From: JAIEPT01 sp038217425
Lineage (GTDB): Bacteria; Planctomycetota; Planctomycetia; Gemmatales; Gemmataceae
NCBI GenBank assembly: GCA_038217425.1
Contig: JBBQPM010000296.1
Location: 1 to 6,063 of the forward strand
DNA: 6,063 bases
Direction: 5' to 3'
Of the stretch, positions 1-5,931 are shown piece after piece. Under the pieces are notes generated by a model that had not been told where the DNA came from, did not search any database, and saw nothing but the letters and a program-made list of their open reading frames with translations. The translations under genes were made by a program, and so were the position numbers. Each line of letters begins with the position of its first letter. Within the stretch, counting starts at the first letter, position 1.

Positions 1-1
1 T

Positions 2-370
2 CAGGATCGCGGCTTTGCAGCCCTTCTGGAAGACCTGGACATCCGCGGCATGTTGGACGAGACTCTGGTAGCGTGGTTCGGCGACTTTGGCCGCACGCCG
101 CGGATTAACGGCAACAACGGCGGCCGTGACCATTGGCCCTCCGTCTTCACGGCCCTGTTTGCGGGCGGAGGCATCCGCGGCGGGGTCGTGCATGGAGCGA
201 GCGACCGGAATGGCGCCTATCCGGTCGGCGAAGCCGTGTCGGCACAAGATGTAGCTGCCACCATTTATCACTGCCTGGGGATCGACCCGCAAACCGTGAT
301 CCGCGACCGATTGGGCCGGCCGTTCGAGGTCGCCCTGGGTGGCAGACCGGTCATGCACTTGATGGCGTGA
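2..370 (+). CDS. DUF1501 family protein, C-terminal part (5' end outside window)
   Basis: The frame is open from the window edge to TGA at 368-370, giving the last 122 residues of a longer protein; the ATG at position 50 is internal because family-like sequence (RGFAALLEDLDIRGMLDET) precedes it. Diagnostic DUF1501 motifs are visible: FGDFGRTPRIN at fragment residues 26-36, GGRDHWP at 40-46, GGGIRGG at 55-61, then GASDRNGAYP and a terminal DRLGRPF. DUF1501 proteins belong to the alkaline phosphatase/sulfatase-like superfamily, are usually exported by the Tat pathway, and in planctomycetes often sit beside DUF1549/DUF1553 cytochrome-type proteins; their substrate is not established. Full-length members have roughly 400-480 residues, so about a quarter is seen here. 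The gene converges on the minus-strand operon, and a decayed relative of the same family lies just downstream on the opposite strand. Confidence 0.93.
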   Translation, partial: QDRGFAALLEDLDIRGMLDETLVAWFGDFGRTPRINGNNGGRDHWPSVFTALFAGGGIRGGVVHGASDRNGAYPVGEAVSAQDVAATIYHCLGIDPQTVIRDRLGRPFEVALGGRPVMHLMA

Positions 371-413
371 CCTATCGCCGTATGACGCCTCCGACTCCAA
401 CTCACGGGGTTGC

Positions 414-566
414 ACGCGCGGCCGTGTATTTCAAGTCGTCGAGGTATGAGGCCTTGGTCGAACTGCGGTCCGAGACCGCGGATGTGCTCGAAGTTGTTTC
501 ATGTGTATCCCAACTCCCCCAGTTTAGGCTAACACAGCGGGCGCCAGCTTCGATGAGTCGGCGAGC
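414..566 (-). pseudogene. Decayed fragment of a DUF1501 gene, inverted, with two frameshifts
   Basis: Read on the minus strand, codons from 566 give ARRLIEAGARCVSLNWG followed by SWDTH, the conserved central DUF1501 segment (family pattern ARRLVEAG..fV.vn.GgWDTH). The next codon then changes frame: from about 498 the +1 frame reads NNFEHIRGLGPQFDQGL, matching the family's ...NNF..L+..lP.fDqGl. Near 449 the match returns to the first frame as SYLDDLKYTAAR, matching SALLEDL..RG. The three pieces lie in correct family order but need two frame changes, and the first frame meets TGA at 402-404. This is a pseudogene remnant, not a gene. It lacks the N-terminal part and the FGRTP...GRDHW part. It faces the intact DUF1501 end at 2-370 and covers an earlier part of the protein, so it is not simply that gene's missing portion folded back. 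The recognition is from family motifs only. Confidence 0.78.
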
Positions 567-579
567 GTTATGCCATTGA

Positions 580-674
580 GCCGCAGAGGACGACGTTACG
601 CCTGCAACTTTAGGGCCGCGTCGTTCGGAATTTTTATGGCACCTGGAGTTGAAGCTCTTGGCGGCCTCTGCGGC
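580..674. repeat. 10-bp perfect inverted repeat, 75-base spacer
   Basis: GCCGCAGAGG at 580-589 is matched exactly by its reverse complement CCTCTGCGGC at 665-674. Pairing does not extend beyond the ten bases on either side. The repeat lies between the DUF1501 remnant and the end of the PQQ gene. It could be chance in GC-rich DNA, or a trace of the rearrangement that left the remnant. Confidence 0.35.
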
Positions 675-702
675 CCAATACGTCTGGCTTAAGGCACAAG
701 CC

Positions 703-1941
703 CTACTCTTTCATTTCCACGCAAACAAGGGATGAGTTGCTGCGCAGAAAAAGGCGCGTACCGACAACCGCGGGATGTGCGTAGCCGGCCTGCTCCTGCT
801 GGAACAAATCCCAACGCCCTAACTCTTCGTACTTGTTGGCACGGGCGTTCAGCAACAGGACCTCCCCGCTTTGCGCCACGATCAGCAACCGGTCGTCACT
901 GGCTATGATGCTGGCATAGCCGTTGAAGGCGGAGCTATCGTGCTCCCAAAGAACTTTCAGGTCCGCTTTCAGATCGAGGCAAAAAAGGCGACGGCGAATG
1001 CCGAACACGCGATCGCCAATCACGACGGGCGTGTGAGTATCCGGGTTCAATCTCTTGTTGACGGCAATGGGTTGGGGATCGATGACGCCGTTCGTCTCAA
1101 AGCGGTACAGACGAGTACGATTGTTTTCCGTGCTGACCAGAAGGCGATCACCGACCTGAATGGGAGTCGGGACATTGAAATCGCCGGGAAGCGGGGGCAC
1201 GATTTCCCAGAGACGCTTACCGGTCGCGATATCCCACCCGCCCAACGTGTCCAGGTCATGGCCGACAAGCTGGCGCTTGCCGCTAAAGTTGCAAACAATG
1301 AAGTTGCCATAGGACGCGGCGCGGCCTGGAGTTTTCCAGATGACCTTGCCGGTGCGCGGTTCCAGCGCGACCAACGAGGCCTGCTTGCCGCCGGGGTTGA
1401 TGATCAGATGATCGTCTACCATCAAAGGGCTGGAGCACATTCCCCATTTGCGCTCGTCCTCGACGTTGAATTCGTCGCGGACATCCATGTCCCATAGAAC
1501 CTTGCCGGTCTTCATCTCGATGCAGTGCAAGTGGCCGAATGCCCCGAAAAGGAAAACCAGATCGCCGTGAATCAAAGGCGTGGCCCGCGGGGATTTCCCA
1601 TAATCGAGGGAGCCAAGGGCTGGGTAGGTGTGGCTCCAAACGGCCTTGCCCGTTTGAGCCTCAACGCAGTGAAAGGAATCCGACGTGTCGTTGAGCTCAC
1701 GATCGGAGAAAATCACGTAGGCACGGGTCGCGGCGATGCCCCCGAGCGTCTTCTCGGCGAGACTCTTTTCCCACACAATCTTCGGTTTGGCCGACAACTT
1801 CTCCGGCAGCCATGCCACCCGGCCGGTACGAGTTGGGCCGCGCCACTGCGTCCACTCGACCGTTTCCGTCGGAGGGTCACTTACTTTTTTTTTAGCTGCT
1901 CGAACTTCACGAAGCCGTGCTTGGTCTCCAGGGCAAGACAC
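703..1941 (-). CDS. PQQ-like (BamB-type) beta-propeller protein; probably the 3' half of a frameshifted or fused gene
   Basis: The longest frame, from a GTG at 1941, gives 412 residues. Residues 30-36 (WTQWRGP) are the usual entry motif of planctomycete PQQ-like propellers. Blade motifs of the form TGK-x-x-W follow: VEAQTGKAVW 93-102, IEMKTGKVLW 141-150, LEPRTGKVIW 193-202 and WDIATGKRLW 236-245. The C-terminus closes with a typical last blade (GYAHPAVVGTRLFLR). Such propellers act in the periplasm or outer membrane as binding scaffolds; many lack bound PQQ despite the name. The start is doubtful: residues 1-19 overlap the upstream gene in another frame, no Shine-Dalgarno sequence precedes 1941, and no ATG, GTG or TTG occurs between the A-tract at 1885-1893 and the WTQWRGP motif. 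No signal peptide is present, which is odd for this family. I infer that it is translated as the second part of a fusion with the upstream gene; product identity is secure, the start is not. Confidence 0.88.
   Translation of the reverse strand: MSCPGDQARLREVRAAKKKVSDPPTETVEWTQWRGPTRTGRVAWLPEKLSAKPKIVWEKSLAEKTLGGIAATRAYVIFSDRELNDTSDSFHCVEAQTGKAVWSHTYPALGSLDYGKSPRATPLIHGDLVFLFGAFGHLHCIEMKTGKVLWDMDVRDEFNVEDERKWGMCSSPLMVDDHLIINPGGKQASLVALEPRTGKVIWKTPGRAASYGNFIVCNFSGKRQLVGHDLDTLGGWDIATGKRLWEIVPPLPGDFNVPTPIQVGDRLLVSTENNRTRLYRFETNGVIDPQPIAVNKRLNPDTHTPVVIGDRVFGIRRRLFCLDLKADLKVLWEHDSSAFNGYASIIASDDRLLIVAQSGEVLLLNARANKYEELGRWDLFQQEQAGYAHPAVVGTRLFLRSNSSLVCVEMKE
1881..1893 (-). other. Candidate -1 frameshift or slippage site (A9G followed by TAA)
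   Basis: On the minus strand the upstream frame reads CTA AAA AAA AAG TAA. The last seven bases before the stop are A AAA AAG in the exact X XXY YYZ phase of the dnaX-type slippery heptamer, and the stop codon follows at once. A -1 slip reads on as GTA AGT GAC and enters the PQQ frame, giving ...QLKKK-VSDPPTE. An A9 tract also favours transcriptional slippage: one extra A fuses the frames. Only weak candidate stimulators are visible: a 4-bp stem (1857-1860/1868-1871) about 13 bases downstream, and a 5-bp CGGCC/GGCCG stem (1820-1824/1836-1840) too far away. No clear internal Shine-Dalgarno lies 10-14 bases upstream. A one-base deletion is an equal alternative. Confidence 0.55.
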
Positions 1942-2729
1942 AGCTTGGGGTCGCCAGCTATCTGAAGCAGGGCTTTTTGAATGGCGGCAGTGTCAGACTC
2001 CGGGACAGTCTGACTAATGAACGCGACGACGAAAGGCACAGGGTCCGTCTCGCCGACGACACGCAGCTCGCCTTTCTTGATCGTGCCGCAACCCTCCAGC
2101 AACGGCTGAGCATAGCTGGAAATGACGGCAGCGGCTTTCTTGCCGTCGCGATGCAAGTCGAGAATCTTGGTGGCGCCGTCGCTGCACGAATTGCAGGTTT
2201 CCAGATTCTTCGGCCTGGCTACCTCAAAGTCGCCCAGGAGAGCAAGGGCGGCGGTATGTTTCTCGTCGCTGTCCGCCGGTCCGAAAAAGATCTGGTATCC
2301 CTTCAGGTCGTTGACGGCCAAGGCGTCGTCCTTGGCGGCGACCAAGAAAAGGCCGGTCATGGTCGTTTTGCCATCCTTGCCCGTGAGCGAGGCGATCGGC
2401 GACGCCTTCATGTCGATGGCTTTAGCCTCGTGTCGCACAATCGATTCCTTGCCGAAAATCAGGTCCGCCTTGCCGTTGGTCTTCTTCGCCAGGGCGGTCG
2501 CCAGGGACTCTGAAAAATGAACACGAACAGGTCGTCCAAGCTGTTTTTCCAGGTGTTTCCCGAGCAAGTTGTAGTCGCGCTGTGCGTATCCCTTCACGCA
2601 TGGGCAAGAAAGCTCAAGGGCCAGGGGATCCATCACTACCACCGTGAGGGCCGTTTTGTCCTCGGCCCTCACGGCCATTTGAGCCATGGCGAGCAGTCCA
2701 ACCGCCAAAATGATTCGCGTAATCCCCAT
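1881..2729 (-). CDS. PhnD/SsuA-type periplasmic substrate-binding protein
   Basis: The 282-residue product has a signal peptide (residues 1-22, MGITRIILAVGLLAMAQMAVRA, cut before ED) and a fold of the phosphate/phosphite/phosphonate ABC-transporter binding family: an early beta strand (LTVVVMDPL), GKHLEKQLGRPVRV at 57-70, ADLIFGKES at 88-96, TGLFLVAAKDD at 125-135, DLKGYQIFFGPADSDEKH at 141-158, and PVPFVVAFIS near 230. The start at 2729 is preferred over an upstream ATG at 2870 because the signal peptide begins here and GAGGA lies 7 bases upstream (2737-2741); the upstream ATG would overlap the preceding gene. Cysteines form two close pairs, CPC at 42-44 and CNSC at 179-182, plus Cys214 and Cys264, which is unusual for PhnD-type proteins. 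No permease or ATPase gene is nearby, so it may be a sensor or binding domain rather than a transporter part. It ends in a slippery A-tract and may be the N-terminal half of a 675-residue fusion with the PQQ-like propeller. Confidence 0.85.
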   Translation of the reverse strand: MGITRIILAVGLLAMAQMAVRAEDKTALTVVVMDPLALELSCPCVKGYAQRDYNLLGKHLEKQLGRPVRVHFSESLATALAKKTNGKADLIFGKESIVRHEAKAIDMKASPIASLTGKDGKTTMTGLFLVAAKDDALAVNDLKGYQIFFGPADSDEKHTAALALLGDFEVARPKNLETCNSCSDGATKILDLHRDGKKAAAVISSYAQPLLEGCGTIKKGELRVVGETDPVPFVVAFISQTVPESDTAAIQKALLQIAGDPKLCLALETKHGFVKFEQLKKK

Positions 2730-2778
2730 TTTCAAATCCTCAGGGTAGGCACAAGGAGGGTGGATATTGATACGAAGG

Positions 2779-4068
2779 CTACTTGGCTTTCGCCTTCTGT
2801 TCCAGAATGAGGAAACGCGAGCCATTGAGGTCGAGGAAGTAAATCTGATTTTCATCGCGGGAGACGCCAAAGGCGACGTTCTTGCAGCCGGCGCCCGTCA
2901 GCGGGACCGTCGCGACCAGGCCGAGGAAATCGCCCTTCGCGGAGAAGCGTTTGATCACGCCTTCGGACTCCGCGGTAAAGATGTCTCCCTTCGCGGTCGC
3001 GCACACGTTCATCGGATTGCAGCAGCCGCCGAAGCATTCCAGTTCGGCGATCTGGGCGCTGCGTTTGCCCCAGGCGCCGAGTTGCGTGCCCTCGCGGTCG
3101 TAGCGGGCGAAACGGTGGCTGGTGTTCTCGGCCACGATGAGATCGTCGCCGCTCGTCTGAATATCCATCTGACCGCAGCAACCGCGGACATCCGTCATGA
3201 TCTGTTTGGGGGTCTTGAATTGATGGTCCATGCGCCAGATGGCGTAGCCAAAACCCTTGATATCCCCCGTTGCGACAAACACGTCCCTCGCCGAGAACGC
3301 AAGAGCGTTGATGGTCCGGACGCGTCCTGTCATCTGGCTCATAATCTGATCGAGCATCGCGTTGTCATTGTTGCCCGGCTTGGGGTCGAACTGTTTCACT
3401 AATTTCTTTAATTGATCCAGTTGTCGCGTTTCCAGGGGCGTTCGATCCTCTTCCTTTTTGGCCTCGAGCGTTTGGATTCGTTGCCCGTAACTTTTGAGAA
3501 CGTTTTGCATCGATTCGCGTTGCCGTTGAAGTTGGTCGGCGGCCAGCTTGCGGAGGCCGTCCTTGTCCTGAAGAATTTGCTGAACGTGGGGCAGTTCGAG
3601 CACCGCCAATTGTTTGCCCGCGCCGCTGAATTTTACCGCTCTGCCGTCGCCAGCGACGTAGATGTGGCCATCCGGGCCCCCTGCGACGGAGCTGGCGTGA
3701 AAATCGACGGTGAGAAGAGCCAAGAACTTGCCGTCGGCCGAATAAACATGAACCTCGCTGCTCACATCCTTCAGTGGCGCCCCGAAGGACTTTGGCGGAG
3801 CGGTCAGGGCCAGCACTCGCCCCTCGGCATCGACACTGACGGTCTGGAGCCGGTATTTGCCGTCCGTGCTCTTGACCGCTACGTCAGCGATCTGCTGATG
3901 GCTGGCGGGCACATCGGCGAAAGGATTCGCCTTGGCCTTCACGCCGGGCTCGATTTTGGCGGCAGGCTTCGAGGACTCCTGGCCGCTTGCCAAGCCTGGG
4001 AGAGACAACAAGGAAGCCAGGATAGTCGCCAATCCCGTTCTGGTGTTGAAAAAAGTTGACGCGCTCAT
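2779..4068 (-). CDS. Exported NHL-type beta-propeller with coiled-coil insert and CC motifs
   Basis: The 429-residue product starts at an ATG with GAGGA 4 bases upstream (4073-4077) and carries a signal peptide (residues 1-29, ending LPGLASG). Propeller-like repeats of the form G-hydrophobic-V-x-D are visible: AEGRVLAL 81-88, GPDGHIYVAGDGRAVKF 131-147, RDVFVATGD 261-269, DDLIVAENTSHRFARYD 308-324, GDIFTAESEGVIKRFSAKGDFL 361-382, and QIYFLDLNGSRFLIL near 408. Residues about 160-228 are strongly charged and helical (LRKLAADQLQRQRES, LEAKKEEDRTPLETRQLDQ), probably a coiled-coil insert between blades. Cysteines cluster in similar contexts: GCCGQMD (297-298), CFGGCCNPMNVC (345-356) and GAGCKNV (395). 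NHL-type propellers usually serve as binding or scaffold modules; no catalytic function is supported. It lies 105 bases after the FG-GAP gene and 49 bases before the PhnD-like gene, consistent with one operon. Confidence 0.82.
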   Translation of the reverse strand: MSASTFFNTRTGLATILASLLSLPGLASGQESSKPAAKIEPGVKAKANPFADVPASHQQIADVAVKSTDGKYRLQTVSVDAEGRVLALTAPPKSFGAPLKDVSSEVHVYSADGKFLALLTVDFHASSVAGGPDGHIYVAGDGRAVKFSGAGKQLAVLELPHVQQILQDKDGLRKLAADQLQRQRESMQNVLKSYGQRIQTLEAKKEEDRTPLETRQLDQLKKLVKQFDPKPGNNDNAMLDQIMSQMTGRVRTINALAFSARDVFVATGDIKGFGYAIWRMDHQFKTPKQIMTDVRGCCGQMDIQTSGDDLIVAENTSHRFARYDREGTQLGAWGKRSAQIAELECFGGCCNPMNVCATAKGDIFTAESEGVIKRFSAKGDFLGLVATVPLTGAGCKNVAFGVSRDENQIYFLDLNGSRFLILEQKAKAK

Positions 4069-4124
4069 GGGTTCCTCATTCGGTAGAAATTGGCGGGATG
4101 CTGGCAGGTAGCACGACGAGCATG

Positions 4125-4172
4125 TTCGGTTATTCTAACCGATTGTTGCTCTGTAGCGATCAATCAACCGAA
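4125..4172 (-). promoter_or_regulatory. Competing inverted repeats after the FG-GAP stop codon
   Basis: In the 105-base gap, the arm TTCGGTT at 4125-4131 can pair in two exclusive ways. Hairpin A is a 7-bp stem at 4126-4132/4136-4142 with a 3-base loop. Structure B pairs 4125-4131 with AACCGAA at 4166-4172, with an inner 5-bp stem (GATTG 4141-4145 and CAATC 4161-4165). B begins within two bases of the FG-GAP stop codon. No T-run follows in the minus-strand sense, so neither is a standard intrinsic terminator. It may protect or partly terminate the transcript between the first and second genes. Seen directly as sequence symmetry; function is inference. Confidence 0.42.
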
Positions 4173-4173
4173 G

Positions 4174-5883
4174 TTATTTGCTGCCTTCGGCAGCGACGGT
4201 GATCCGCTGATTTGCTTCGGCGCCATTTCGCGTTACTTTGCCTTTCCCATGCGGAAAGATCACCTCAATGTCCACGCGTTCCTCGTTGCCCAGGCCGAAG
4301 TGGGCCGCGGCTTCCTGGCCGGAACAATAGCCGTAACCAATGCCGATTTCGCGCATCCCCAACAAAGAGTCCGCCTGTCCCAGCTTGCCCGCCGAGTACA
4401 CGCTGATCTTGGAGCCGATTCCCATGCGATTGATCCCATCCTTGCCTTCGACGCGTACATCGAGCCAGTTGCCGCTCGGCGTCTCGTTGCGCAGCAGCAG
4501 AGAACGCGACTTCACCCACCAGTTGGCGAGGAAAAGGTCGATTTGGCCATCTCGGTTGAAATCGGCGGATGGGCCCGCCGCCATGTAAATGATCTTCTTC
4601 TCCTTGAGAATTTTGTCAAAGATCGGGCCAGAACCCTTGAGGGCCTTGTCCGCGGCCGTGGGAAAGTCGGTAAGCGCAATGGCATCCTCGCGGAAACGAG
4701 AGATGCCGTCGCGCACGCCGAGGTTTTTGTAGATCACAGGGCAGGGCTTGTCGCCCTTGAACACGACGACGCTGACGTAAATGTCAGGCCAGCCGTCGTT
4801 GTCAAAATCCTGGATCTCGACATGTGGCGCCTTCATTGCCAGCGGCTTCAAACCCGCGGTTTCGGTGACGTCTTCGAATGTCGGCACACCGTCTTTGATG
4901 CCGCGATTGAGATAAAGGCGGATTGGCGCTGGACTCTTCCAGGGACTTTTGAAGTGATTGCCGATCACGATGTCGGGTAGTCCGTCTCGATTGACGTCAG
5001 CGATGCAGACTCCCGCAGGCGGGTCGTCCTTGCCCAGGCCCTTCCAATGAAAAACCTCACGGCTGCCAGGAGCCTCGTAGAACTTCCCTCTGCGGTCGTT
5101 GAGGAAAAGGCGATTGTGGCCATCTCCTTCGGTGAGAAAAAGATAGGGCCAGCCGTCGTTGTTCAGATCAGCCACCGCGACGCCCAGGCCAGAAAGCCCT
5201 GCGGGGAGACCGACGTCCTTGGCAACATTTCGAAAGCGATGGCTCCCCAAGTTACGGAACAGTGCGGGGCCATACTTGACGGCGCCATAATAACGCTCGC
5301 AGGTAAGAAGGTCGAGCAGACCATCGCCATCGTAATCGAGCGCTGCAACGCCGCGGCCGGCGAACAAGGGAAGGGAGGAGCCGCTTTCGGCAGATACGTC
5401 CGTGAACTTGCCTTTGCCGTCGTTCCGGAAGAGGTAACTGGAAATCTTGCGGGCCTCCTCCTTGCCGTCGATGGCACAACTCGAGACATAGAGATCAAGT
5501 CTCCCATTGTTGGTGAGATCGACGAACAGGGCGCCGCTCCCCATCCCGCTCGTGTGCAGGTTCTTATCCTCGTCGAGACGGAATTTGCCTTTATCATTGT
5601 GGAAGAACAGACCAGGCTTTGAGCCCGCGTTATGAAAGGAGCCGACAAAAAGGCTAGGCCAACCGGTTCCGTCAGAATCGCCCCAAGCCGCTCCGTGACC
5701 GCGAATGCCGGAAACGTTCGGGAAGAGTCCCGTTTCATCGCCGACGTCCTTGAAGACGAAGGGGTAAGCGGTAGAGGATTTCTTGGTTTCCTGGCCCTCG
5801 ACCAATAGGGAATCACCTGTCCCCACCGCAAGCAACGTTAGTGACACGATCAGTCGCCGCAGCCAATTCCGAAGGAGACGCAT
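4174..5883 (-). CDS. Exported FG-GAP/VCBS-repeat protein with C-terminal ASPIC/UnbV domain
   Basis: The 569-residue product begins at an ATG with AGGA 7 bases upstream (5891-5894) and has an N-terminal export signal (residues 1-30, MRLLRNWLRRLIVSLTLLAV then a small-residue stretch). Seven calcium-loop repeats of the D-x-D/N-x-D-G type mark seven propeller blades, at residues 69-80, 122-133, 183-194, 239-250, 296-307, 359-370 and 441-452; the best are DYDGDG, DFDNDGWPDIYV and DFNRDGQIDLFL. Residues about 472-563 (NWLDVRVEG, NRMGIGSKISVYS, FGLG, VDIEVIFPHGK) are an ASPIC/UnbV domain, the usual C-terminal partner of such repeats in CRTAC1-like proteins. These are extracellular or periplasmic proteins of uncertain function, thought to bind calcium and partners. 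Blades 1 and 4 have lost the second conserved Asp (GWPSLFV, GWPYLFL). It is the first gene of the putative operon; a weak TATAGA at 5924-5929 could be a -10 element about 40 bases upstream. Confidence 0.92.
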   Translation of the reverse strand: MRLLRNWLRRLIVSLTLLAVGTGDSLLVEGQETKKSSTAYPFVFKDVGDETGLFPNVSGIRGHGAAWGDSDGTGWPSLFVGSFHNAGSKPGLFFHNDKGKFRLDEDKNLHTSGMGSGALFVDLTNNGRLDLYVSSCAIDGKEEARKISSYLFRNDGKGKFTDVSAESGSSLPLFAGRGVAALDYDGDGLLDLLTCERYYGAVKYGPALFRNLGSHRFRNVAKDVGLPAGLSGLGVAVADLNNDGWPYLFLTEGDGHNRLFLNDRRGKFYEAPGSREVFHWKGLGKDDPPAGVCIADVNRDGLPDIVIGNHFKSPWKSPAPIRLYLNRGIKDGVPTFEDVTETAGLKPLAMKAPHVEIQDFDNDGWPDIYVSVVVFKGDKPCPVIYKNLGVRDGISRFREDAIALTDFPTAADKALKGSGPIFDKILKEKKIIYMAAGPSADFNRDGQIDLFLANWWVKSRSLLLRNETPSGNWLDVRVEGKDGINRMGIGSKISVYSAGKLGQADSLLGMREIGIGYGYCSGQEAAAHFGLGNEERVDIEVIFPHGKGKVTRNGAEANQRITVAAEGSK

Positions 5884-5931
5884 GCAATGTTCCTTTCTAT
5901 TCTGGTGCCAGCACTTTCGATGATCTATACC

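Larger units (their letters stand above)
371..702. other. Intergenic stretch between convergent genes
   Basis: No intact gene is supported here. It contains the DUF1501 remnant (414-566), a short hairpin at 463-481 (8-bp stem with one G-T pair, CGA loop) lying inside that remnant, a 10-bp inverted repeat at 580-589/665-674, and a 5-bp hairpin at 686-702 (GGCTT and AAGCC arms, 7-base loop) directly after the PQQ stop codon. None of the hairpins is followed by a convincing T-run on either strand, so no intrinsic terminator is called although both flanking genes end here. Bases 567-702 on the minus strand stay open in the remnant's first frame but show no family motif that I recognise. Confidence 0.6.

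Noticed and set aside
133..579. Plus-strand open frame overlapping the DUF1501 end
   Set aside because: Its sequence is a low-complexity Arg/Pro-rich shadow of the DUF1501 frame with no family motif, and it runs through the inverted remnant.
686..702. Hairpin after the PQQ stop codon as an intrinsic terminator
   Set aside because: The stem is only 5 bp and no T-run follows in the minus-strand sense.
2730..2870. N-terminal extension of the PhnD-like protein to an ATG at 2870
   Set aside because: The extension overlaps the end of the NHL-type gene, is not signal-like, and a good ribosome site plus signal peptide sit at 2729.
4090..4980. Long open frame on the plus strand (296 codons) opposite the FG-GAP gene
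   Set aside because: It lies antisense within a gene with clear domain motifs, shows no recognisable motif, and such frames are common opposite GC-rich genes. The same applies to plus-strand frames at 871-1497, 1917-2513, 2767-3402, 3412-4059 and 5047-5622.
5884..5931. Terminal inverted repeat of an IS630-type element
   Set aside because: Only one end is inside the window, so no partner repeat can be matched; naming one would be guessing.
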